Shown: positions 8,583 through 16,562 of the stretch, in pieces
How positions within the stretch are numbered: position 1 is the first letter of the stretch
Layout of the letters: each line of letters begins with the position of its first letter
DNA from: a virus
DNA: 64,000 nucleotides
IMG/VR virus record: IMGVR_UViG_3300033991_000020
Span: 1-64,000 of that record
Strand: one strand, 5' to 3'
Translations under genes and position numbers: made by a program
Notes under the pieces: model-generated
What the model was told of the DNA's origin: nothing
Databases searched by the model: none
What the model saw: the letters and a program-made list of their open reading frames with translations, nothing else

Positions 8583-8780
8583 ATGGATATATCAGAATTA
8601 TCTCTTATGAAGAAATGTTTAAATAAATCCGAAGAATGTGAAAAAGTAGGAGATACTGTTGGTACAAATCATTGGCTTGAACTGGCTGTAAAGGTTGAGA
8701 TTTATTATTCTAAACAAGATTATAAAACAGCAGACGAATATTACAAGGATAAAAAATGGAACAACTTAAAGAAATATTAG
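8583..8780 (+). CDS. hypothetical protein (65 aa)
   Basis: The ATG at 8583 follows the phosphoesterase stop by 1 bp; the frame is open further upstream but that part is a shadow of the previous gene. Helical, charged, with several Tyr and Lys. It overlaps the membrane protein gene downstream by 25 bp. Family not recognised. Confidence 0.55.
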   Translation: MDISELSLMKKCLNKSEECEKVGDTVGTNHWLELAVKVEIYYSKQDYKTADEYYKDKKWNNLKKY

Positions 8781-9118
8781 GATTAATTCTAATTGTATCG
8801 GGATTGTGCAATGGGATTAGATACTATTGGAGCGCCTCCTCTATTCGTAAAGCTGGAACAGCAAAAGGTCATTCAAGAAAATCTATGAATACAGGAATAG
8901 CGGATGATTTTATTAGATTTTTATATGGCATTGCTGCTCAAGACTTATTTATTATTATGTCCGCTTTTATATGTTTATTGTTCATGGTATATAAGTGGTA
9001 TATAATTTACTTACTGTATCCCTATAAGAAAAGAGGGCTTGTAAACTTCCATAGGCCAGGTTTATGGAAATATTTTATAAATTCATTAGTTCCAAACCAT
9101 AAAAGGCCCAGATTGTAA
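8756..9118 (+). CDS. small membrane protein (120 aa)
   Basis: Has one hydrophobic N-terminal segment (LKEILGLILIVSGL) and a longer one near residues 62-88 (LFIIMSAFICLLFMVYKWYI), so two membrane passes are likely, with a basic C-terminal tail. The function is unknown. Nothing suggests a holin specifically, and the position among replication genes argues against lysis. Confidence 0.6.
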   Translation: MEQLKEILGLILIVSGLCNGIRYYWSASSIRKAGTAKGHSRKSMNTGIADDFIRFLYGIAAQDLFIIMSAFICLLFMVYKWYIIYLLYPYKKRGLVNFHRPGLWKYFINSLVPNHKRPRL

Positions 9119-9131
9119 AAGGAGACTTTAA

Positions 9132-10838
9132 ATGGAACTTGCAAAATATTTAGACTATACTAATCTATCAAATAAAGCTACAAGACAAGAAATTAATCAA
9201 ATGATTGAAAATTGTATTAAATATGGCTTCTATGGACTTTGCATCTCGCCTTGTTGGACTTTATATGCAAAGAATAGACTAAAAAGACTTAATGCAACTA
9301 CAAAATTGATAAGTGTCCCAAATTGGGTTGCAGGGGGAGGCCTTGAACAATGTGAAGGTATCTTAGACATAGTTTGTGATGTTTGTGATGAAGTAGATTT
9401 TATTTGGAATATTTATAATTATTCTGATTTAAAAGCTTGGGATAGGGTTGAAAAAGAATTAAAAGAAATAAGAGAACTAACTAAAGGTAAAGTTTTAAAA
9501 GTTATTATTGAAGCCTATTATTTAAGAAAAATGGATGAAAATGTATATAAATTAGGATTAAATAATGTTTTTAAAGAAGCTTGTAGACTCGTTAGAGAAA
9601 GTGGTGCAGATTATATTAAATGTTTAGAAGGCTCGACCTCAATGTTAGTTAAAATAGATAACAAAATATTATATACGACAATAAAAGATTTATATGACCA
9701 TCACAAAAAAGATGTTGTTTATTTACCATCTGTAAATAAAAAAGGTCAATTTAAATGGGTAAAAGTATTAAATACAATAAAACAAGTAAATAAAAAAGAA
9801 TGTTTACAATTAAGATTATCAAACGGTTTATTTGTAACTTGTACGCAAGAACATAAACTTCCATATTTTGGTAGAACAATTCGCTATGAAAGACCTTTTA
9901 ACTATACCTTAAAGCAAACATCTGAATTTAAAAAAGGAGATTATATAGGTTTTATAAATAATTTACAGTATAATTCCTATTATAATAATGAAATTTATGA
10001 TTACAATTTGGGTTTTTTTGTTGGAGCATTTTTAGCAGAAGGAACATATTCAAAAACAAATAGAGTAAGGTTTCATTTAGGTCCAAGAGACAAAAAATCA
10101 ATTATTCCAATACTTTTAAAAGTAATTAATAAATATGGGTATAAGTATAATATATCTAAAGATAAAGGAAGTAAAGGATTTACTTTTTTTGTCAATTCCC
10201 CGATGCTTAGAGCGTTACTACAAGATTTAATAATAGGAAAAATATCTAAAACAAAACATTTATCTAATATGATTTACAATCTTCCGTTAGATTTTAGAAC
10301 AGGACTTTTAGATGGTTATTTAGAAGGAAATGCTTCTACAAAAGATAGTAAAATATATCATATTGGAATGACCAATAATAGAACGCTATTAGCAGATTTT
10401 ATCGCTCTATGTAAAACAGTTGGTTATGCTATATCTATAGGACAAAAAGATTATTATCTTATTAAATATAGAAATAAAACTTATAAAAAATTAAATTTCC
10501 AAATATATAAAAATAAAAGAAGGCCAATCGGTTTGCGACAAATTGTGGACATAAAGAGAATGAAAAAAAGATGGGTGTATGATATACAAACAGAAAAAGA
10601 TAATATTTTTTTTACAGGTTATGGTATTTTAGTTCATAACTCAGATTCTGGTTTGTTCAAACGCCCAGAATTTGAAACATTAGCTGAAGATATAAAGATT
10701 ATTAAAAAATACTCCAAAGGATTGCAGATAAAAGCTTCGGGCGGTGTTTCTACAAAAACTCAAGTTGAACAGTTAATTAAAGCAGGTGCTGATAGAATAG
10801 GGACATCTAAAGCTTTGGAGATTATAAAGGGGACTTAG
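9132..10838 (+). CDS. deoC: deoxyribose-phosphate aldolase (DeoC) containing an intein
   Basis: 568-residue precursor; about 228 residues after splicing, the normal DeoC length. DeoC converts 2-deoxyribose-5-phosphate to glyceraldehyde-3-phosphate and acetaldehyde through a lysine Schiff base. Visible family segments: KYLDYTNLS, LCISPCW, ISVPNWVAGG, KVIIEAYYL, and after the intein QIKASGGVSTKTQVEQLIKAGADRIGTS (given in parts: KASGGVST, GADRIGTS). The Schiff-base Lys corresponds to Lys-163 in GADYIK, immediately before the intein. Followed by a nucleoside-deoxyribosyltransferase-like gene, suggesting deoxynucleoside salvage or host-DNA breakdown. AAAGGAG precedes the ATG. Confidence 0.9.
   Translation: MELAKYLDYTNLSNKATRQEINQMIENCIKYGFYGLCISPCWTLYAKNRLKRLNATTKLISVPNWVAGGGLEQCEGILDIVCDVCDEVDFIWNIYNYSDLKAWDRVEKELKEIRELTKGKVLKVIIEAYYLRKMDENVYKLGLNNVFKEACRLVRESGADYIKCLEGSTSMLVKIDNKILYTTIKDLYDHHKKDVVYLPSVNKKGQFKWVKVLNTIKQVNKKECLQLRLSNGLFVTCTQEHKLPYFGRTIRYERPFNYTLKQTSEFKKGDYIGFINNLQYNSYYNNEIYDYNLGFFVGAFLAEGTYSKTNRVRFHLGPRDKKSIIPILLKVINKYGYKYNISKDKGSKGFTFFVNSPMLRALLQDLIIGKISKTKHLSNMIYNLPLDFRTGLLDGYLEGNASTKDSKIYHIGMTNNRTLLADFIALCKTVGYAISIGQKDYYLIKYRNKTYKKLNFQIYKNKRRPIGLRQIVDIKRMKKRWVYDIQTEKDNIFFTGYGILVHNSDSGLFKRPEFETLAEDIKIIKKYSKGLQIKASGGVSTKTQVEQLIKAGADRIGTSKALEIIKGT
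9621..10640 (+). other. intein with LAGLIDADG endonuclease in DeoC active site
   Basis: Residues 164-503 (340 aa) of the DeoC precursor. It starts with Cys-164 (CLEGSTSML) and ends ILVHN, with Ser-504 as +1 residue, so the penultimate His and terminal Asn are canonical. Endonuclease motifs are VGAFLAEGT near residue 297 and GLLDGYLEGN near 395. Ligation restores GADYIKSDSGLF, equivalent to the DeoC motif around the catalytic lysine. Confidence 0.9.
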
Positions 10839-10839
10839 T

Positions 10840-11415
10840 ATGTATAAACATGATATGAGTAGCGATAAAAGAATTAAATGGACTACTTATTTTGCAGGAG
10901 CCATTGAACATGCTAATAAGGCTGATATGACGGATTTTAGGACAGAATTATCTGAAAAATTATCTTGCCCAGATTTATTAATCTATGACCCAGTGGCACA
11001 GGAAGCAACAAAAGTAGGACAAGAAGCAGGAAAACAGGTTGAATATATTAAAAATCTAAAAAGAGCAGGGCATTGGTCAATTTTTTTCGACGAAATGTGG
11101 AGGATATGGTTTGGTTCTATCTCTCAAAATACCGATTTAATCCATTTATTAACGGCTTTACGAATGCGAAAACATATAGAAGGTAATCGTCCTAGAGATA
11201 TACAATTTTGGGGTGATTCAGAAGCAGTAGTTAGGAGTGATTTTATTGTAGTTTATTTACCCAAAGATATAAAAACTATTGGTACTATTTATGAAGTAGT
11301 TTTTGCCTTTTTATTTAGAATACCTATTTATCTAATTTTACCAGACCATCCGAATACGGAGGCGAATTCTTCAGGGGATTGTGTTAAAAGCATAAAAGAA
11401 ACATATAAAATTTGA
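10840..11415 (+). CDS. nucleoside 2-deoxyribosyltransferase-like protein
   Basis: 191 residues. The opening strand WTTYFAGAIEHA and the end block SDFIVVYLPKDIKTIGTIYE with a following hydrophobic strand fit the nucleoside 2-deoxyribosyltransferase/SLOG-like Rossmannoid fold; the Glu of TIYE aligns with the family's catalytic glutamate. Deoxyribosyltransferases swap bases on deoxynucleosides or hydrolyse deoxynucleoside monophosphates. Its position 1 bp after deoC supports a deoxynucleoside role. A second, divergent relative lies at 24884. Substrate is unknown. Confidence 0.65.
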   Translation: MYKHDMSSDKRIKWTTYFAGAIEHANKADMTDFRTELSEKLSCPDLLIYDPVAQEATKVGQEAGKQVEYIKNLKRAGHWSIFFDEMWRIWFGSISQNTDLIHLLTALRMRKHIEGNRPRDIQFWGDSEAVVRSDFIVVYLPKDIKTIGTIYEVVFAFLFRIPIYLILPDHPNTEANSSGDCVKSIKETYKI

Positions 11416-11478
11416 AGGAGAAATATCATTGAAGATTTAAAAATTTTGGATGGGTTACTTCCGTATAAGGAGACTAAT

Positions 11479-11760
11479 ATGACTAAAAGTAAACTTAAAA
11501 AAGTATATTGGGTCTATAACAATCATATAATTAAAAAAATAGCTATTTCAGCCAACTATAAAAATATAGAGGATTATATTAGAACTTGTGCAGGCCCAGT
11601 AAATTTTAGTATTTATGCTAAAACTAAAAAAGATTGCTATTATAAAGTAATTGATAATATTTATGATAAAATTAAACAAGTTGGAATACAAACAACTTGG
11701 AGTCTTGGTAGTTTATTAGAAGAATTAAGGTGTTTAAGAAAAGAGAGTCAAAATGGTTAA
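11479..11760 (+). CDS. hypothetical protein (93 aa)
   Basis: The ATG at 11479 has AAGGAG six bases upstream. The same frame also opens at an ATT (11428) with its own AAGGAG at 7 bases, which would add 17 residues. Lys- and Tyr-rich; no clear motif. It overlaps the next gene by 8 bp. Family not recognised. Confidence 0.6.
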   Translation: MTKSKLKKVYWVYNNHIIKKIAISANYKNIEDYIRTCAGPVNFSIYAKTKKDCYYKVIDNIYDKIKQVGIQTTWSLGSLLEELRCLRKESQNG

Positions 11761-12103
11761 AAAAATTCCTTGTTTTATCTGTAGAGTTTTAACAGAAGTA
11801 AAAGATGAACGAGCAATAGCTATTTTATGTCCAGAACATAAAACTACAGAGAATATAGAAAAAATGAAGAACACCCCAACTCATCAATTGCTTAGGATTT
11901 TGAATGACGGAGTTAAGCAAGAGTTAGAAGTAAATAAACTTGAAACTACAAAACAAATAGAGAGTTTAAAGAATCAGATTGCCCAATTAGAAGCCCAATT
12001 AAAAACACAAGAAACAAAGGTTAAAGAAGTATATGAGGCTCCAAAAGCTATTTTAGAAGCTAAACCAGATGGTACTGTAAATGAGTGGGGGGAGGTAGTT
12101 TGA
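11753..12103 (+). CDS. zinc-ribbon plus coiled-coil protein (116 aa)
   Basis: N-terminal PCFIC (Cys-7, Cys-10) with a later Cys-Pro-Glu-His suggests a zinc-binding knuckle. Residues 60-95 are a coiled coil (IESLKNQIAQLEAQLK). It ends VNEWGEVV. A shorter relative at 43093 shares the PCIIC start, the IxATVC segment and the ending NINEYGEII. Role unknown. Confidence 0.65.
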   Translation: MVKKIPCFICRVLTEVKDERAIAILCPEHKTTENIEKMKNTPTHQLLRILNDGVKQELEVNKLETTKQIESLKNQIAQLEAQLKTQETKVKEVYEAPKAILEAKPDGTVNEWGEVV

Positions 12104-12270
12104 TGAAGACATTAGAGTTGTCTGCACAGGTTACACTTGAAGATTCAATTGGACTTGAAATAGAAGTAGAGACAGTTTGTGGGTCCAGATTAATAACTGT
12201 TAATAAAAAAGGCGATTTTAAACAAGGGGACATTGTTCGAGTTCTAATTGTTCCTTTACATGGAAACTAA
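12103..12270 (+). CDS. hypothetical beta-rich protein (55 aa)
   Basis: I place the start at the ATG at 12103, overlapping the previous TGA, because GGGGGAGG lies 5-6 bases upstream; an in-frame upstream ATG gives a non-credible glycine-rich extension. Alternating polar and hydrophobic residues suggest a small beta barrel. Family not recognised. Confidence 0.6.
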   Translation: MKTLELSAQVTLEDSIGLEIEVETVCGSRLITVNKKGDFKQGDIVRVLIVPLHGN

Positions 12271-12282
12271 GAAAGAATAATT

Positions 12283-12362
12283 ATTATACCCGTTTGGGAT
12301 GAATTATTTAAATTTAACTACTTTTAACTCAAATTTCAGCTAATTTATTATTAATTATACCC
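12283..12362 (+). promoter_or_regulatory. repeated ATTATACCC motif in an intergenic gap
   Basis: The 105-bp gap between 12270 and 12376 is very A+T-rich and holds two copies of ATTATACCC, at 12283-12291 and 12354-12362, each preceded by an A/T tract. TATAC in each could act as a -10 element, but no matching -35 hexamer is evident, so a phage-specific promoter or an operator are both possible. The second copy is 14 bp before the next ATG. Confidence 0.3.
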
Positions 12363-12375
12363 TATAGGAGCTCAA

Positions 12376-12600
12376 ATGAATCAAGAATTTAAAATAGGTA
12401 ATTTAAAATTAGTGCAAGATGATGATGGGTACGCAATTATGCGTCAAATAGAAGAAGGAATTTGGGAAGCAATTGCTACATTCAAATATCCAGAAGATGC
12501 GATAACTTATTTTGCTAATACAATAATGCAAGCCTTGGCTTATCAACAAACTATGGGAGAAAGAAATGCGAGACAAGAAAAGAATTCCCAAAATAATTAA
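12376..12600 (+). CDS. hypothetical protein (74 aa)
   Basis: TAGGAG precedes the ATG. The N-terminal half looks like a small beta meander (FKIGNLKLVQDDDGYAIM), the second half helical. The stop overlaps the next gene, which starts at 12566. Family not recognised. Confidence 0.65.
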   Translation: MNQEFKIGNLKLVQDDDGYAIMRQIEEGIWEAIATFKYPEDAITYFANTIMQALAYQQTMGERNARQEKNSQNN

Positions 12601-12742
12601 ACAATTAGAAAAAATATGGAAAGAGCATCCTGAATTAAGACTTGGACAACTTATTCAAAATTGTTTTGATGATATTTATTATATAGAAGACGATACTCTT
12701 ATTAGTGTTATTGAAAGGTTTTATAAAAATGCCAAAATGTGA
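12566..12742 (+). CDS. small conserved phage protein (58 aa)
   Basis: Starts inside the end of the preceding gene with GGGAGAAAG upstream. The pattern MRDKKRIPKI, then IWKEHPELRLGQLIQN and IYYIEDDTL is one I recall in many short phage and bacterial proteins of unknown function, which supports it being real. It overlaps the polymerase start by 14 bp, implying coupled translation. Confidence 0.75.
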   Translation: MRDKKRIPKIIKQLEKIWKEHPELRLGQLIQNCFDDIYYIEDDTLISVIERFYKNAKM

Positions 12743-15293
12743 AAAATGTGAATTGTATAAAACTAGCCAAGTTAAAAGTAACGGTAAGGTGTGTGAATGT
12801 ATTTGTCTACAAGGAGAAGGTCCAAAAACTGCCAAAATACTCTTTGTAGGGTTGTGCCCAGGAAAAAATGAGATAATTAACAAAAAGCCATTTGTTGGAG
12901 ATTCTGGACAAATGTTAAATGCTTGTTTGCAGGAAGCTGGCATAAAGAGAAGTGAAATCTATTTAACCAATTTAGTCAAGTGCCGTAGTTTGCCAGTTGA
13001 AAAAAAACCAGGGTATTGGGAAGACAGGGAACCCAATACTAAAGAAATTAAAGCTTGTTTACCATATTTAGAAGAAGAAATTAAAGAGATTAAACCAAAT
13101 GTTATAGTTTTATTAGGTAATTTAGTATCAAAAACAATTATAGGCAAAACTAATATTACTCAAATTCACGGTAATCCTTTTTGGAGTGAACAATATCAAA
13201 CAACGTGTATTCCATTATATCATCCATCTTTCTTAGTTAGACGCAAGGATGTAGAAGGATTAAAGAATAGACAAGATTTTATAGAAGATTTAAAGTTTGT
13301 CAAACAGTCTGCTGAAACTTCAGAGTTTAAAGCAAAAACAAAGAAGAAAACACATTATATTGTATGCGATACTTTACCAAAGATTGTAAAAGCTATTAAA
13401 CGATTAAGTAGTTTACAGGAGTTTGCTTTTGATATTGAAACTACGGGTTTAGCCGTTGATGATGATAGAGTGCTTTGCTTATCATTTTCTTGGGCAGAAG
13501 CTACTGGTATAGTTATTCCTATTTGGGATTGGCAAAGAAAGGAACTGTGGAGCCAGGAAGACTTGGCATATATCAAAAATCAATTAAAACCTATAATGGA
13601 GAATCCAAATATAAAGAAAATAGGGCATAATATTAGTTTTGATATTTTCTTTTTAAATAAGAAGTGGGGATGGGACATTCAGGGAGCCTACTTTGACACA
13701 ATGTTTGCTTATTATTTATTAGACCCAGATAGAAAAGGAAGTCAAAGATTGCATGATTTAGCTTGGATATATACGGATATGGGCGGTTATGATGAGAGAG
13801 TGAAAGCCGATAGAGAAAATGGATTTAAAAATACAGCATGGGATGACTTATATGAGTACAGCGTAGGTGATTCTGATTGTACCTATCGAATATATCAAGC
13901 AATAAAGACAGATTTAGAATCTTATATGTTTGTTATGTCAAATATTATGGTCCCCCTTTCTTTAGTAACAACTGAAATGGCTTATAATGGTATACAAATA
14001 GATATAGAGTATTTAGATAAAATGACAAAGGAATATGCACAACGTATTGAAGAAGCAGAGAAAGCAATTTATGAACTAACAGATATAAAAGCCTATACGG
14101 AAAATTATATTAAAAAGCAGCGTAAAGTTATTTTGATTAAGTATGAAAAATCTAAAATACTAAGTAAAAAATATACAAAAGAAGAGTATTTAAAAAAGAA
14201 TTTAAAACCTGTTAATTTAGGGTCAACAACTCAATTACGAGATTTACTGTTTAATCATTTAGGTTTAACTATTGTCAAGAAAACAAAATTAACAAAAAAA
14301 GCCTCAACCGACGAAGCGGCCTTAGAATTATTAAAAGGAGAGCATGAGTTTATTGATAAATTATTAGAGTTGCGTTATTTGAAGAAAATACATAGTACCT
14401 ACTTGGAACCAATAAAAGAGAAACTGGATGAAAATGGAAGACTGCATACAGAGTATATGCTAAATCGTACAGCAACAGGTAGATTGGCATCTAGGAATAT
14501 TAATTTACAAAATATTCCAAAGAAAAAAGATGGTAAACTAATTAGGGATTATTTTATTGCCTCAAAAGGAAATTTTTTAATAAGTTCAGATGAACGTCAA
14601 ATTGAATATCGTGTCTTGGCTCATTTTGTTAATGATAAAAAACAATTAGATGACATTAAAAATGGCCAAGATATTCATAGAGAAGTAGCGGCAAACGCTT
14701 ATAAAATACCGAAAGAACAAGTCACAAGTGAACAAAGAGATGGGGCTAAAGCGGTCACGTTTGGATTGCCCTATGGTCGAAGCGCCGTGTCTTTAGCTGA
14801 GGAATATGATATGTCTCCAGAAGAGGCTGAAGAGTTTATTAGAGCGTTTTTTAATAAGTATCCAAAGGTAAAACTATGGATAGATATGATGATTAAAGTA
14901 GCAAAACAAAAGGGCTATGTTAAAAACTTTTTTGGTAGAAAAAGATACTTGCTAAAAATAAATGACCAAGATAATTTTATACGTGGAGAAGAAGAACGAA
15001 AAGTAGTATCCACTTGTATACAAAGTACCGCCTCAGATATTTTGTCGTTAGCAACTATTAGAATTGCTAAGGAATTAAAAGAATTAAAAAGCAAGGCAAA
15101 ACTAGTTTTAACCATCCATGATGAGGTTGTGTTAGACGTACCAAAAAATGAGAAAGAAGAGATTATATCGTTACTTAAAACAGAGATGCAAAGACCAATA
15201 GATGGAATTAGAGTACCAATTGAAACAGAAATAAAAATTGGGGAACGGTGGGGGTCTTTGGAAAAATATGAGGAGGTTGAAAATGAAAAATAA
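12729..15293 (+). CDS. family 4 uracil-DNA glycosylase fused to family A DNA polymerase
   Basis: 854 residues from the ATG at 12729 (a start at 12705 is less likely because it buries the previous gene). Residues 1-200: Fe-S-type family 4 UDG with Cys pair CEKC, VGLCPGKNE, TNLVKCR and YHPSFL. Residues 210-400: 3'-5' exonuclease with FDIETTGL, GHNISFD and YSVGDSDCTY. Residues 400-854: polymerase with motif A (SDERQIEYR), motif B (RDGAKAVTFGLPYG) and motif C (TIHDEVVLD). It should be the replicative polymerase with proofreading; the UDG could remove or detect template uracil. Motif A has Asp-Glu-Arg-Gln where most family members have Asp-Tyr-Ser-Gln. Confidence 0.93.
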   Translation: MPKCEKCELYKTSQVKSNGKVCECICLQGEGPKTAKILFVGLCPGKNEIINKKPFVGDSGQMLNACLQEAGIKRSEIYLTNLVKCRSLPVEKKPGYWEDREPNTKEIKACLPYLEEEIKEIKPNVIVLLGNLVSKTIIGKTNITQIHGNPFWSEQYQTTCIPLYHPSFLVRRKDVEGLKNRQDFIEDLKFVKQSAETSEFKAKTKKKTHYIVCDTLPKIVKAIKRLSSLQEFAFDIETTGLAVDDDRVLCLSFSWAEATGIVIPIWDWQRKELWSQEDLAYIKNQLKPIMENPNIKKIGHNISFDIFFLNKKWGWDIQGAYFDTMFAYYLLDPDRKGSQRLHDLAWIYTDMGGYDERVKADRENGFKNTAWDDLYEYSVGDSDCTYRIYQAIKTDLESYMFVMSNIMVPLSLVTTEMAYNGIQIDIEYLDKMTKEYAQRIEEAEKAIYELTDIKAYTENYIKKQRKVILIKYEKSKILSKKYTKEEYLKKNLKPVNLGSTTQLRDLLFNHLGLTIVKKTKLTKKASTDEAALELLKGEHEFIDKLLELRYLKKIHSTYLEPIKEKLDENGRLHTEYMLNRTATGRLASRNINLQNIPKKKDGKLIRDYFIASKGNFLISSDERQIEYRVLAHFVNDKKQLDDIKNGQDIHREVAANAYKIPKEQVTSEQRDGAKAVTFGLPYGRSAVSLAEEYDMSPEEAEEFIRAFFNKYPKVKLWIDMMIKVAKQKGYVKNFFGRKRYLLKINDQDNFIRGEEERKVVSTCIQSTASDILSLATIRIAKELKELKSKAKLVLTIHDEVVLDVPKNEKEEIISLLKTEMQRPIDGIRVPIETEIKIGERWGSLEKYEEVENEK

Positions 15294-15471
15294 AGTATCT
15301 GTAGAAAAGAAACAAATAATGAAAAGATGTGGTTGTACACATCAATTACCAGACAAAAGAATAGCTGCAAACCCTAATTGTAAGAGTTGTAATGGAACTG
15401 GTGAGTTAGAAGATAGTATTTATTTTCATACAGCAAATGGAATCTGTATAGAAGGAGATACCATAAAATAA
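15283..15471 (+). CDS. DnaJ-type zinc-knuckle protein (62 aa)
   Basis: The ATG at 15283 has GAGGAGG eight bases upstream, inside the polymerase end. Cysteines at CGCTH and CKSCNGTGE resemble one DnaJ-like zinc motif (CxxCxGxG). Probably binds zinc; role unknown. Confidence 0.65.
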   Translation: MKNKVSVEKKQIMKRCGCTHQLPDKRIAANPNCKSCNGTGELEDSIYFHTANGICIEGDTIK

Positions 15472-15545
15472 AGTAATAAGAGGAATAGAGATATTAAAAA
15501 TTTATTAGTTATAGTATTTTTTATAGGTATTTAGGAGGATATAAA

Positions 15546-15725
15546 ATGGATGTTGTAAAACAAATGAAGGCAATAAAATTAAAAAGAGTTATAAGATGTT
15601 TTGAATTTGGTAAAAGAGAATATCCTAAAATACGTGAAATTAAAAATACTTGTTGTTTTAGGTGGTATGCAAGAGGCTGGATTGAAGCAGATAATCAAAG
15701 GAGGAAAATAAATGAAAGTTATTAA
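15546..15725 (+). CDS. small basic protein (59 aa)
   Basis: TTAGGAGG precedes the ATG at 15546. Very basic, with VKQMKAIKLKRVIRC and a Cys-Cys-Phe-Arg-Trp segment; possibly nucleic-acid binding. Its 3' end overlaps the next gene by 14 bp. Family not recognised. Confidence 0.6.
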   Translation: MDVVKQMKAIKLKRVIRCFEFGKREYPKIREIKNTCCFRWYARGWIEADNQRRKINESY

Positions 15726-15903
15726 GCTTACACATGGACAAGGGGTAGTTCGTAATACTGGAAACTATGAATCAGTAAGGATTTACAATGAGGTAGAAGT
15801 AACTATTAACGAAGGCGATAGTGTTAAGGATGCCCATGTTAAACTTAGAGAAGCAGTAGAAAAGTTAAATAAGCAGGATTTAGATAGAATTTTAGGTGAA
15901 TAG
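15712..15903 (+). CDS. hypothetical protein (63 aa)
   Basis: AAAGGAGG precedes the ATG. A beta-rich first half followed by a helix (VKDAHVKLREAVEKLNKQ). Similar small phage proteins are common, but I cannot name the family. Ends 2 bp before a good promoter. Confidence 0.65.
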   Translation: MKVIKLTHGQGVVRNTGNYESVRIYNEVEVTINEGDSVKDAHVKLREAVEKLNKQDLDRILGE

Positions 15904-15905
15904 CC

Positions 15906-15935
15906 TTGACAAACTGGCTTTAAATATGTTATACT
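15906..15935 (+). promoter_or_regulatory. sigma70-type promoter
   Basis: TTGACA at 15906-15911, a 17-bp spacer and TTATAC at 15929-15934 make a near-consensus vegetative promoter. It stands in the only gap ahead of the 15955 gene and would drive the 146-aa protein, the SSB-like protein and possibly the tRNA-like RNA. It is the best sigma70-like promoter I found. Confidence 0.65.
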
Positions 15936-15954
15936 TATATTAGGAGGTTAGTTT

Positions 15955-16089
15955 ATGTTTAAAGTAATAATTATTAAAGAAAATAAATCTCCAAGGCAAA
16001 GACAATTTGAAACTAAAGATTTAGCTAGTACCTATATAGAAAAGAAAAAGAAACAAGGCCATAAAATAATAGAAATTAAGGAGGAATAA
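15955..16089 (+). CDS. small basic protein (44 aa)
   Basis: Directly downstream of the promoter; AGGAGG lies 7 bp before the ATG. Highly Lys-rich, with an IEKKKKQGHK stretch. The TAA overlaps the next ATG (TAATG), so it is coupled to the 16089 gene. Family not recognised. Confidence 0.6.
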   Translation: MFKVIIIKENKSPRQRQFETKDLASTYIEKKKKQGHKIIEIKEE

Positions 16090-16529
16090 TGAAAGAAACA
16101 ATCAAAATGTTGGGGCTAGAGCAAGGGATTAATGAAATGGTTGCCTTATATAAAAGAATTCCTAAATCGGGAGCTATTTCTCCTGATGAAGCAATGGTAC
16201 TACATGTTTTATTTTGGCAAATGAAAACTAAGTTATCGGATATGGTTACTAAGGCAGAACGTTATGAATTGGATATTAAACAAAAGAGAGATAATTTAGA
16301 TGTTGATATTCAAAGTGAAAGTGAAGAAAAAAGTGAAGCAAGTAAACAAAGAGTTTCAAAAGCTGATAAACGCTGGAGAGAATTACAGGATAAAAGATTA
16401 GAAGCGCAAGTACTTACTAATTATCTTAAAATGAAAAGAGAGGATTTTGACCAGGCTGTTTATGTTATGAGAACCTCTGTAACCTATGGACATAAGGACG
16501 AACAATCAACACCCACTCAAGAAATTTAA
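16089..16529 (+). CDS. coiled-coil protein (146 aa)
   Basis: AAGGAGG precedes the ATG. A central long charged helix (residues 55-120) indicates a coiled coil. Adjacent to the SSB-like gene, so a role in DNA metabolism is plausible but unproven. Family not recognised. Confidence 0.65.
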   Translation: MKETIKMLGLEQGINEMVALYKRIPKSGAISPDEAMVLHVLFWQMKTKLSDMVTKAERYELDIKQKRDNLDVDIQSESEEKSEASKQRVSKADKRWRELQDKRLEAQVLTNYLKMKREDFDQAVYVMRTSVTYGHKDEQSTPTQEI

Positions 16530-16562
16530 CAAAAGTTATTAAAATAAAAAAGGAGACTAAAA

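Noticed and set aside
14915-15370. 151-aa minus-strand frame opposite the polymerase gene
   Set aside because: Antisense shadow; composition (Ser/Phe/Ile-rich) is that of reversed coding sequence.
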